Notes under the pieces: model-generated | Told to the model about the DNA's origin: nothing | What the model saw: the letters and a program-made list of their open reading frames with translations, nothing else | The model's database searches: none | Part shown: positions 6,088-12,057 of the stretch, piece by piece | How the letters are laid out: every line of letters begins with the position of its first letter | Numbering within the stretch: the stretch's first letter is position 1 | NCBI GenBank assembly: GCA_043805355.1 | Contig: JAZDIB010000019.1 | Coordinates: 1-12,057 of the forward strand | Length of the DNA stretch: 12,057 nt | Direction of reading: 5' to 3' | Source: JAHJRN01 sp043805355 | GTDB taxonomy: Bacteria; Patescibacteriota; Patescibacteriia; 2-12-FULL-60-25 | Position numbers and translations under genes: made by a program

Positions 6088-7355
6088 CAGCCGATTCTAT
6101 CAAACCCGCAGAACGGGACCAAGGCGTCCGGGATGGACACGGAACCATCTTCGTTCTGGTAATTCTCGAGGATGGCGATGAGGGCGCGCGACGTCGCGAT
6201 GGCGGTATCGTTCAGCGTGTGCGCGACCTCGAGCGAGCCGTCCTTCCGACGGAGGCGAATCTGCAGGCGGCGTGCCTGATAGTCCGAGCAGTTTGAAGCA
6301 GAAGTGACCTCGCCCCATCCACCCTTGCCGTCGCCCTTGCCCCACATCCAGGCCTCGATGTCGTACTTGCGGTAGTGCGGGTTTCCGAAGTCGCCTGTGC
6401 AGATCTCCACGACGCGGAACGGGATGCCGAGCGCCGCGAAGATGTCTTCGCTCGTGTGTTGCATCCGTTCGAGGAGCGCATCCGACTGGTCCGGCGTCGC
6501 GACCGCGAACATCTCGACCTTCGAGAACTGGTGCACGCGATAGAGGCCGTTGGATTCGCGGCCGTAGGCACCGGCCTCCGTGCGGAAACAGTGCGAGACG
6601 CCGGCATAGAGCAGCGGCATCGTCGCCTCGTCCAGGATTTCTCCGGCGTGATATCCGCCGAGCGGGATCTCGGCGGTGCCGATGAGCGACAGGTCTGAAT
6701 TCTCCAATGAGTAAATCTGTGTCTCAGGCCCGCGTGGCATGAATCCGGTGCCGACGAGGATCTCATCCTTCGCGAGATCCGGCGTCGACATGGGGGTGAA
6801 ACCCTCGCGCACGAGCCGATCCAGCGCGAACCGGATGAGTGCCTGCTCCAGAAGGACGAGCTTGCCTTTCAGGAAATAGAACTTCGCTCCTGCGACCTTG
6901 GCGCCACGGGCGAAATCGATGAGGTCGTGCCTCTGTGCGATCTGGACATGGTCCAGCGGATCCGCGATGTGACGGACCGTCCCCACGGTCCGGATCTCGA
7001 CGTTGTCTTCATCCGATCGGCCGTCCGGGACGTCCGGGTGGGTCATGTTCGGGATGCGGTACAGCAGGTCCTTCCATGGCCCCTCGGTCTCCGAGAGCGC
7101 CGTCTCCTTGGCTGCGATCCCCTCCTTCAGGGCCTTCCCCTTCTCGATGAGCGCTCCGCGTTCCGCCTCCTGCGCGTTCTTCATGGTGTCTGCGACCGCG
7201 TTCCGCTCGGCGCGCATGGCCTCGACCTCCTGGATGAGGCTCCGACGTTCCTCGTCCACGCGGAGAAAAGCATCGACGTCCACGGTCGCGTTGCGGCGGG
7301 CGCAATTGCGTTTCACCTCATCCGCATGTTCGCGGACGAATTTCGGGTCGAGCAT
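6087..7355 (-). CDS. serS: Seryl-tRNA synthetase
   Basis: A class II aminoacyl-tRNA synthetase that charges tRNA-Ser (and tRNA-Sec where present). It has 422 residues, standard for bacteria. The N-terminal half begins MLDPKFVREHADEVK and forms the long antiparallel coiled-coil arm (about 28-100) that grips the tRNA variable arm. The catalytic core shows TAE (227-229) for serine binding, motif 2 HCFRTEAGAYGRESNGLYR (255-273), SNCSDYQARR (354-363), and motif 3 HTLNDTAIATSRALIAILE (379-397) with its Arg390. The start is the ATG at 7355, one base after the stop of the nucleotidyltransferase gene. The stop overlaps the alr start by one base, strong evidence for translational coupling across the three genes. 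Confidence 0.97.
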   Translation of the reverse strand: MLDPKFVREHADEVKRNCARRNATVDVDAFLRVDEERRSLIQEVEAMRAERNAVADTMKNAQEAERGALIEKGKALKEGIAAKETALSETEGPWKDLLYRIPNMTHPDVPDGRSDEDNVEIRTVGTVRHIADPLDHVQIAQRHDLIDFARGAKVAGAKFYFLKGKLVLLEQALIRFALDRLVREGFTPMSTPDLAKDEILVGTGFMPRGPETQIYSLENSDLSLIGTAEIPLGGYHAGEILDEATMPLLYAGVSHCFRTEAGAYGRESNGLYRVHQFSKVEMFAVATPDQSDALLERMQHTSEDIFAALGIPFRVVEICTGDFGNPHYRKYDIEAWMWGKGDGKGGWGEVTSASNCSDYQARRLQIRLRRKDGSLEVAHTLNDTAIATSRALIAILENYQNEDGSVSIPDALVPFCGFDRIG

Positions 7356-7356
7356 A

Positions 7357-7821
7357 TCAAAGCGGGATACCTTCCTCTTCCGCCTCTTCGGCGAAATCCT
7401 CGTCCGTGACGCGCGCGCCGCGGAGCAGAGACGACTTATACGTATCAGGGAAGAACGGCTGGCAGCGGATGACGGTCCCGGCGAGTCCGCGGCGCGTCAG
7501 TTCCACGTCGAGCATGTCCGTAAACGATTCCTGGTCATACCCGAGACAAATAATATCTGGCTGGATCTCCTCGATGATACGGAACTTGTCGTCCAGGTTT
7601 CCGAGCATCGCCTCGTCCACGAGCGGATGCTCCTGGACCACGAGGAGGCGATCGTTCTCGTTCGTCGACGGCAGGTTCCCCTTCACGTCCACGACCGTGC
7701 TGTCACGCGCGATCACGACCACGACCTTGTCTCCGTGCTCACGCGCCTGCCGGAAATAATCCTCATGGCCTGGGTGGAGGCCGTCGAACGTGCCGAAGCA
7801 CATCACCGTCGTCGATGCCAT
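7357..7821 (-). CDS. Cytidylyltransferase-fold nucleotidyltransferase (RibL/FAD synthetase-like)
   Basis: A 154-residue HIGH-type nucleotidyltransferase. GTFDGLHPGHEDYF (10-23) carries the HxGH nucleotide-binding motif (His16, His19). VVVVIARDSTVVDVKG (33-48), NENDRLLVV (54-62), VDEAMLG (68-74) and IQPDIICLGYDQ (86-97) follow in the order seen in archaeal-type FAD synthetase RibL. KSSLLRG (129-135) fits the C-terminal S-S-x-x-R phosphate-binding element. RibL adenylylates FMN to FAD; relatives use glycerol-3-phosphate or other alcohol phosphates with CTP, so the substrate is not settled. The C terminus is very acidic (EDFAEEAEEEG, 141-151). The start is the ATG at 7821, 5 bases after the lysS stop; the frame is open upstream only as a shadow of lysS. 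It is coupled to serS by a 1-base gap. Confidence 0.85.
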   Translation of the reverse strand: MASTTVMCFGTFDGLHPGHEDYFRQAREHGDKVVVVIARDSTVVDVKGNLPSTNENDRLLVVQEHPLVDEAMLGNLDDKFRIIEEIQPDIICLGYDQESFTDMLDVELTRRGLAGTVIRCQPFFPDTYKSSLLRGARVTDEDFAEEAEEEGIPL

Positions 7822-7826
7822 ATCCG

Positions 7827-9344
7827 TTATCGTTTCTTGGTCGCGTGAGTTTTCTTCGCGGGTTGCTTCTTCTCCGGGATGCCGGTCGAACGCATGGTCG
7901 GGAACAGGATGACGTCCTTCAGGCTCCGCTCGCCGGAAAGCAGCGCGACGAACCGGTCGATGCCCATCCCCCACCCTGCCGTCGGCGGCATGCCGTGCTC
8001 GAGCGACTCCACGAACGCCATGTCGATGTATTGCGCCTCGACGTCGCCTGCCTCGCGGAGCGCCTGTTGCGCCTCGAACCGGCCGAGCTGGTCGATGGGA
8101 TCGTTCAGCTCCGAATACGCCTTCAGGAGCTCACGGCCTGCCGCGAGGAGCTGGAAGCGCTGCACGAAGCGTGGATCGTCCTCGCACCGCTTCGCGAGCG
8201 GCTCCATCTCGATGGGGTACTCGGTGATGAACGCGGGCTCCATCTGCTTCACCTGGATGAGCTCCTTGTACAGCTCGTCGAACAGCTTGCCGATGTCCGC
8301 AGATTCGTCCTCGATGGTGATGCCGAGCTTCTTCATCTTCGAGACGAGATCCTTCTTCGCGATGCCGGCGATGTCGATGCCGCTCGCGTCCTTGATAGCG
8401 TCTCGGAACGTGATGCGGGGCCACGGCGCGGTGAAGTCGATGGTCTGTTCGCCGTTCTTCACGAGGAGCGAGCCGTTCACCTCCTGGATGACGCGCGTCA
8501 GGAGCGTCTCGGTGAACGCCATGAGGCCCTCCGCATCCTGATAGGCCCAATAGAACTCGCACGACGTGAATTCCGGGTTGTGCGACCAATCCATCCCCTC
8601 GTTCCGGAACTGCCGTCCGATCTCGAAAACCTTCTCGTATCCGCCGACGACGAGCCGCTTGAGGAAGAGCTCCGGCGCGATGCGGAGGTAGAGGTCGGTG
8701 TCGAGCGCGTTGTGATGGGTCACGAAGGGACGCGCCGTGGCGCCGCCCGGGATAGCCTGCAAGGTGGGCGTCTCGACTTCCTCGAAGCCCTCGTCCTCGA
8801 GCGCGCGACGGAGCGAACGGATGACCTGCGACCGTTTGCGGAACGTCTCGCGCACTTCCGGGTTCGCGATGAGGTCGAGTTCGCGGTGACGGTAGCGGAG
8901 TTCCTGGTCGGACAGGCCGTGCCACTTCTCCGGCAACGGGAGCAGCGCCTTCGCGAGAATCGCCCATGAGGCGACCTGCAGCGTCTTCTCCCCGCGCTTC
9001 GTCGCGAACAGGGTGCCTTGAGCCTCGACGATGTCGCCGGGATCGATGCGGTCGCGGAACAGCTCGAATGACGCGTCGCCGACGACGTCTTGCTTCACGA
9101 GGATCTGAAGCTTCCCGCTCGCGTCGACAAGATCCGCGAAGATAAGACCTCCATGGACGCGTGTCGTCATGAGGCGCCCAGCGAGTGTCACGCGCTTTTC
9201 TGCGGCGGACCATTCGTCAAACCGCGCGATCGCGTCGCCGCACAGGACGTCGCGGCGCGTGGCCGTCGGATACGGCCGGATGCCGGCGTCTTCAAGCGCG
9301 CGAAGTTTTTCGCGTCGCACGTCCGCTTCGTTCGGAACGGGCAT
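7827..9344 (-). CDS. lysS: Lysyl-tRNA synthetase, class II
   Basis: It charges tRNA-Lys in the cytosol. The 505 residues fit the class II family. An N-terminal OB-fold anticodon-binding domain (about 51-132) has VTLAGRLMTTRVHGGLIFADLVD at its start. The class II core follows: motif 1 FEEVETPTLQAIPGGATARPF (187-207), motif 2 FEIGRQFRNEGMDWSHNPEFT (240-260) with its Arg, SELNDP (411-416), and motif 3 GWGMGIDRFVALLSGE (457-472) with Arg464. After MRSTG there is a lysine-rich tail (492-505, KKQPAKKTHATKKR), not needed for catalysis, possibly aiding tRNA binding (inference). The start is the ATG at 9344; no Shine-Dalgarno site is seen. It lies 53 bases after greA and 5 bases before the nucleotidyltransferase gene. 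Confidence 0.97.
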   Translation of the reverse strand: MPVPNEADVRREKLRALEDAGIRPYPTATRRDVLCGDAIARFDEWSAAEKRVTLAGRLMTTRVHGGLIFADLVDASGKLQILVKQDVVGDASFELFRDRIDPGDIVEAQGTLFATKRGEKTLQVASWAILAKALLPLPEKWHGLSDQELRYRHRELDLIANPEVRETFRKRSQVIRSLRRALEDEGFEEVETPTLQAIPGGATARPFVTHHNALDTDLYLRIAPELFLKRLVVGGYEKVFEIGRQFRNEGMDWSHNPEFTSCEFYWAYQDAEGLMAFTETLLTRVIQEVNGSLLVKNGEQTIDFTAPWPRITFRDAIKDASGIDIAGIAKKDLVSKMKKLGITIEDESADIGKLFDELYKELIQVKQMEPAFITEYPIEMEPLAKRCEDDPRFVQRFQLLAAGRELLKAYSELNDPIDQLGRFEAQQALREAGDVEAQYIDMAFVESLEHGMPPTAGWGMGIDRFVALLSGERSLKDVILFPTMRSTGIPEKKQPAKKTHATKKR

Positions 9345-9354
9345 AGGTTGTCTG

Positions 9355-9368
9355 CACGGTACTCCGTG
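9355..9368 (-). other. Small hairpin between greA and lysS
   Basis: CACGG (9355-9359), the loop TACT, and CCGTG (9364-9368) form a perfect 5-bp hairpin in the 53-base gap, 10 bases before the lysS start. There is no T tract after it, so it is not a normal terminator. It could stabilise or shield the lysS start region. A TTGACC box 17 bases before TACCGT overlaps it, but that -10 is poor. Confidence 0.3.
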
Positions 9369-9397
9369 TTCGTTGGCGGGTCAAGGGACTCGGACGC

Positions 9398-9862
9398 TCA
9401 CGCGACCGAGACGATGGTATAGGTCTGTCCTCCTGCCGGCGTCTCGACCTCCACCTGGTCGCCCACGGCATGGCCAAGAAAAGCGGAACCGAGCGGCGAT
9501 TCGTTCGAGATGAGACCCTGCGCCGGGTCCGCTTCGTTAGAGCCCACGATACGGAAGGTTTTTTTTATGCCTCGCGATTCGACCTCGATGGTCGAACCGA
9601 TCCGGACCGAAGACGTTCCCCCGTCTTGCTCGATGATGGAGACGTTCTTCAACATCTGCTGGATCTCCTGCATGCGGCCGTCGATGAAGGCGAGCTCGTT
9701 CTTCGCCTCGTGGTAATCCGCGTTCTCGGAGAGGTCCCCGAGCGCCTTCGCCGTCTCGATCCTCACGACCGCTTCCTTGCGTCGCACGGTCTTGAGGTCC
9801 TGAAGCTCGACCTTGAGCTTCTCAAGGCCTTCTGGGCTCATGTACTGAATCTTGTCGACCAT
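9398..9862 (-). CDS. greA: Transcription elongation factor GreA
   Basis: GreA enters the secondary channel of RNA polymerase and stimulates cleavage of backtracked RNA, rescuing paused complexes. The 154-residue length is typical (E. coli 158). Residues 1-78 form the antiparallel coiled coil: MSPEGLEKLKVELQDLK (8-24), with the acidic tip GDLSENADYHEAK (42-54) holding Asp43 and Glu46, equivalents of the E. coli Asp41 and Glu44 needed for cleavage. The FKBP-like C-terminal domain (about 84-154) includes ISNESPLGSAFLGHAVGD (118-135). The start is the ATG at 9862; Met8 is an alternative but would drop the usual N-terminal strand. A run of eight A residues in the coding strand (9566-9559, codons for Ile-Lys-Lys-Thr) may promote slippage. 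It is the probable first gene of the minus-strand cluster. Confidence 0.96.
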   Translation of the reverse strand: MVDKIQYMSPEGLEKLKVELQDLKTVRRKEAVVRIETAKALGDLSENADYHEAKNELAFIDGRMQEIQQMLKNVSIIEQDGGTSSVRIGSTIEVESRGIKKTFRIVGSNEADPAQGLISNESPLGSAFLGHAVGDQVEVETPAGGQTYTIVSVA

Positions 9863-9871
9863 ACAGTGATC

Positions 9872-9885
9872 ACAGCGTTCGCTGT
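9872..9885. promoter_or_regulatory. Perfect dyad in front of greA
   Basis: ACAGCG (9872-9877), TT, and CGCTGT (9880-9885) make a perfect 14-base inverted repeat 9 bases upstream of the greA ATG. It lies in the predicted 5' leader. It could be a repressor operator or an mRNA feature near the ribosome-binding region, where no Shine-Dalgarno site is visible. Function is inferred from position. Confidence 0.4.
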
Positions 9886-9941
9886 TTCAATGAAATGCGC
9901 GCGGACGTGGTGTCCAGCGCGCGGAATATGTCTTCATGACC

Positions 9942-9971
9942 AAGCTACCTCATGGCTACACGTGATGTCAA
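9942..9971 (-). promoter_or_regulatory. Probable promoter of the greA cluster
   Basis: On the minus strand a perfect TTGACA (9971-9966) is followed after 18 bases by TAGCTT (9947-9942), a weak -10 matching 3 of 6 positions. It lies directly after the terminator of the Nudix gene and about 75 bases upstream of greA, so it is the best candidate for driving greA and the following five genes. Confidence 0.45.
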
Positions 9972-9972
9972 G

Positions 9973-10012
9973 AAAATTAAAATCCGCCCCGGCGAGAGAC
10001 GTCGAAGCGGAT
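9973..10012 (-). terminator. Intrinsic terminator of the Nudix gene
   Basis: On the minus strand, ATCCGC (10012-10007) pairs with GCGGAT (9987-9982). Pairing continues inward through two G-T wobbles and four more pairs with one mismatch, to a TCTCT loop: about 12 paired positions in all. The stem is followed by TTTAATTTTC (9981-9972). It lies 56 bases past the Nudix stop codon and is immediately followed by the greA -35 box. Confidence 0.8.
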
Positions 10013-10068
10013 GTGCGATCGGACTGAATGCCGACACGATTTCGTACCCTATTGGATGGATGGGTTGC

Positions 10069-11205
10069 CTACGGTTCAAGGAGTTTAGGAAGATCGCCCC
10101 GTGCGTGCCGCTCCTCGTCCGCGATCAAGTAGGCGAGCAGGCGAGCCTTCGCTGCGGGATGGAATCCCTCCGGCGTCGGCTCCGGTCCGTGAATAGCGAC
10201 GCACTGACCTTTTTCCATCACGGGGACGTAGCGCTCCATGTGCCACAGACGGACAAGATCGCGCGTTGTGAGACCATGACGGGCAACGGCTCGCGTCTCG
10301 AGATCTGGGGCCCCGCGCGCCCGCCCACAGAATTCGGCCCAGGAGAGGTGTAGAGCCACCCAGTAGATGCCGATGCACGACGCCATGGGCGCTTCCGCGA
10401 AAAGCCCGAGAAGGTTAAGGCGGTCGATATCGTCCGGTCGGATGGCCAGTTCCTCGTGGAGACCTCGCAGTGCACATGCGTGGAGGTCCGTGTCTCCTTC
10501 GTGGTATCCAGCATTGGGGCCGCGTGACACGATTCGAGGTCCTTGCATATTCTCCTCGATGGACATGGACCAGCGATTGGCGAAGTACCGAATGCGTCCA
10601 TTCCCACGCCGTTGGGTGAGGACCAGATAGTCCGGCCCCGTGACGATTATATGAGCCGTAAGGTAGCTCGGCACGGCGCCCATGTTGGGCCACAGTGCCT
10701 TATTCAGCCACCCTTCCGCCGCGGCAACATGCAGGTAGCCTTCTTCATCAAGGAGACGATTGTTGAAGGCTTCGTTCCATCGCCAGTCGGCGGCCCCAAT
10801 CGTGAGTTCAAGCGGCCGCGTTTCCTCGTCATGCGCGTCACTTGGATTATACGCCAGATTCGCGAGATGACACCGAAGGCCTGCGGTGGGCATTCGCTTG
10901 CCCGCTCCGGCACGGCGCGCGAGGTAATCCGTCATCTCCGCACGCAATTCGGGATCAAGACGATCTTGGATATCGTTCAATTTCGCATCGAAATCGACGG
11001 GGCGTAGAATGGGATAGTCACCAACTTGAAACGTGGTGCGGACATCCTCGCTGGAGAAACTTCCGAATCCGTACGGATGGTGCAAGGTCACGAGGCTTCC
11101 CGCGAATGGACGCAGGTGCGTGACATCTGCAAGGACACGGGCTTCGGGCGTCAAGTGCCTTTCAGAGATACCCCGCAAGATTGTGCCGATTTCCATGCTT
11201 GCCAC
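10069..11205 (-). CDS. Divergent Nudix-domain protein
   Basis: A 378-residue protein from GTG at 11205; this start has AAAGGAA six bases upstream, whereas the ATG at 11196 is 15 bases from it. Residues 1-170 are an N-terminal region I do not recognise. From about 180 (YLTAHIIVTG, DYLVLTQRR) to 290 the order fits a Nudix fold. The Nudix box is G233 ... LHACALRGLHEELAI (241-255). It keeps Gly233, Arg247, Glu251 and Glu252, the metal-binding pair, but has Thr239 for the first Glu, Gly248 for the Glu of RE, and Ala254 for Gly. Nudix enzymes hydrolyse nucleoside diphosphates linked to another group; this box is too divergent to name a substrate, and loss of catalysis is possible. It is flanked by its own promoter and terminator, so it is transcribed alone. 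Confidence 0.8.
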   Translation of the reverse strand: MASMEIGTILRGISERHLTPEARVLADVTHLRPFAGSLVTLHHPYGFGSFSSEDVRTTFQVGDYPILRPVDFDAKLNDIQDRLDPELRAEMTDYLARRAGAGKRMPTAGLRCHLANLAYNPSDAHDEETRPLELTIGAADWRWNEAFNNRLLDEEGYLHVAAAEGWLNKALWPNMGAVPSYLTAHIIVTGPDYLVLTQRRGNGRIRYFANRWSMSIEENMQGPRIVSRGPNAGYHEGDTDLHACALRGLHEELAIRPDDIDRLNLLGLFAEAPMASCIGIYWVALHLSWAEFCGRARGAPDLETRAVARHGLTTRDLVRLWHMERYVPVMEKGQCVAIHGPEPTPEGFHPAAKARLLAYLIADEERHARGDLPKLLEP

Positions 11206-11211
11206 AGTGTA

Positions 11212-11218
11212 TTCCTTT
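11212..11218 (-). promoter_or_regulatory. Shine-Dalgarno site setting the GTG start of the Nudix gene
   Basis: AAAGGAA on the minus strand (11218-11212) is 6 bases from the GTG at 11205-11203 and 15 bases from the in-frame ATG at 11196. The spacing favours GTG. Confidence 0.6.
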
Positions 11219-11304
11219 CTGCGTACGACTCCCCTCTTGCCCCGACACCAAATCAAGACATTGAGTTTGTCGTTTCCTCAAATACGTTGTCAAAGAATGC
11301 GTCA

Positions 11305-11333
11305 CTGATACCAAAAATGGACGGAAATGTCAA
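11305..11333 (-). promoter_or_regulatory. Sigma70 promoter of the Nudix gene
   Basis: On the minus strand a perfect TTGACA (11333-11328) and TATCAG (11310-11305) are 17 bases apart; the -10 matches 4 of 6 positions. Transcription would start near 11298, giving a leader of about 90 bases. A second TTGACA-like box lies in the leader (around 11287-11292) without a good -10. Confidence 0.6.
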
Positions 11334-11345
11334 TGGTTGGGCGCA

Positions 11346-11387
11346 CCCCCCCCGAACCTCCCCTAACCCCTCCTTCGTAAGGAGGGG
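11346..11387. repeat. G-rich intergenic hairpin repeat
   Basis: CCCCTCCTT (11367-11375), loop CGT, AAGGAGGGG (11379-11387) form a perfect 9-bp hairpin. It is adjoined by CCTCCCC (11357-11363) and eight C residues (11346-11353). On the minus strand this gives successive G runs separated by TTA, A and TTC, a possible quadruplex. No T tract follows, so it is not a standard terminator for the PBP2 gene 20 bases away. Similar CCTCCCCTAACCCCTCCTT hairpins are, from memory, dispersed between genes in several Patescibacteria genomes. Confidence 0.6.
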
Positions 11388-11407
11388 AATACGTCAGGTC
11401 CTACCGT

Positions 11408-12057
11408 CTATTGTCTCCCCACATCCCACCACGCCTGGAGGATCTCCTTCGCGACCGGGACCGCGGTGCTCGAGCCCTCCACGCCTTCCTCGAGCAGGAC
11501 CGTCACCACGACCTGAGGATTATCGAACGGCGCGAAAGCCGTGAACCATGCGTGGTTGTCCTTGTCGCTCCGCCACTGCGCCGTGCCCGTCTTGCCCGCG
11601 ACCTCGAACGGCATGCCCGCGAGCGCGCGGCCCGATCCGTAGGCGACCGTGTCGCGCATGCCGAGACGCACCGTTTCGATAGCCTCTTCCGACGCGATGC
11701 GCTCCTCGGACCGTCGGACCGGAACCGTGACGGATTCCTCATCAGGCCGACTGTGCTTGAGACCGAAATGCGGGACGACGGCGAATCCCCCGTTGGCGAT
11801 GGTCGACGTGTAGGAGGCGACCTGCAGCGGCGTCACGAGCAGATCGCCTTGGCCGATGGAGAGGTTATACGTGTCGCCGATGTACCAGCGCTCTCCTTTC
11901 ACCGATTCCTTCCAGGCCTGCGACGGCACGAACCCGGCGGATTCGCCTGGCACATCGAGGCCGGTCTTCGCACCGAGCCCGAACGTCCGCATCCAGGCCG
12001 TGAGCTTGTCGACGCCGAGCCCGACGAACCCCTCGTATCCCCCGCCGATATGATAGA
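11408..12057 (-). CDS. mrdA: Penicillin-binding protein 2 (C-terminal part; start beyond the right edge)
   Basis: The frame is open to the right edge, so only the last 215 residues are seen. PBP2 is the membrane-anchored DD-transpeptidase that works with RodA in side-wall peptidoglycan synthesis. Visible family segments: YHIGGGYEGFVGLGVDKL and FGLGAKTGLDVPGESAGFVP, as usual between the SxN and KTG motifs; SIGQGDLLVTPLQVASYTSTIANGG (about 66-90 of the visible part); and the active-site KTGTAQ (155-160), with Ala-Trp-Phe and EEGVEGSSTAVPVAKEIL near the end. The catalytic SxxK and SxN motifs would lie outside the window. A division homologue (PBP3/FtsI) also has KTG, but the DLLVTPLQ and EG.EGS.TAVP pattern fits the PBP2 family better. 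A G-rich hairpin follows the stop. Confidence 0.9.
   Translation of the reverse strand, partial: YHIGGGYEGFVGLGVDKLTAWMRTFGLGAKTGLDVPGESAGFVPSQAWKESVKGERWYIGDTYNLSIGQGDLLVTPLQVASYTSTIANGGFAVVPHFGLKHSRPDEESVTVPVRRSEERIASEEAIETVRLGMRDTVAYGSGRALAGMPFEVAGKTGTAQWRSDKDNHAWFTAFAPFDNPQVVVTVLLEEGVEGSSTAVPVAKEILQAWWDVGRQ

Noticed and set aside
7815..8969. Plus-strand open frame of 384 codons
   Set aside because: Mirror frame of lysS, rich in Leu, Arg, Glu and His, without family features; lysS is unmistakable on the other strand.
9345..9397. Possible promoter for lysS (TTGACC, 17 bases, TACCGT)
   Set aside because: The -10 matches only 3 of 6 consensus positions. A minor internal promoter remains possible, but the evidence is too weak to annotate.

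Overview
The window is about 60% G+C and looks like chromosomal DNA from an uncultivated bacterium, most likely a member of the Candidate Phyla Radiation (Patescibacteria). That placement is inferred. It rests on a short orphan pseudopilin of the kind common in that group (RKGFTLIELL, then a RDAKR..D...I..AL..Y...NGRYP pattern), a large secreted KPVIYLYP-motif protein, and small housekeeping clusters. I saw no rRNA, tRNA, CRISPR array, transposase or integrase.

Left part (1-3543). The 3' end of an unrecognised plus-strand gene (1-597) is followed by a membrane-anchored, probably cell-surface KPVIYLYP-type protein (632-2596). A good promoter overlaps the first gene's stop codon and would give the second gene an almost leaderless mRNA. 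A strong symmetric hairpin (2612-2641) ends both this gene and the convergent minus-strand pseudopilin gene (2657-3154), which also has a -10 box right next to its start codon. Further along the minus strand is an unrecognised 97-residue gene (3250-3543) with a near-consensus promoter about 160 bases upstream and a leader that can fold.

Intergenic patch (3544-4068). This stretch is visibly more A+T-rich than its surroundings. It holds that promoter and leader, several short dyads and repeats, and no gene I can support with confidence.

Main cluster (4069-9862, minus strand, read from high to low coordinates): greA, lysS, a RibL-like nucleotidyltransferase, serS, alr, ftsQ. From lysS onward, gaps are 6 nt or less or the genes overlap by 1 nt, so this is very probably one operon. 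It links transcript-cleavage rescue (GreA), tRNA charging with Lys and Ser, possible cofactor synthesis, D-alanine supply for peptidoglycan, and the divisome.

Right part (9863-12057). A divergent Nudix-domain protein (10069-11205) has its own promoter, Shine-Dalgarno site, GTG start and strong terminator, so it is a single-gene unit. The window ends in the C-terminal transpeptidase region of penicillin-binding protein 2 (11408 to the right edge, minus strand). Between these two lies a G-rich hairpin repeat.

Nothing here is clearly a new multi-gene system. The best leads are the unknown 97-residue gene with its structured leader, the two near-leaderless promoters on surface-protein genes, the divergent Nudix protein, and the G-rich hairpin repeat.
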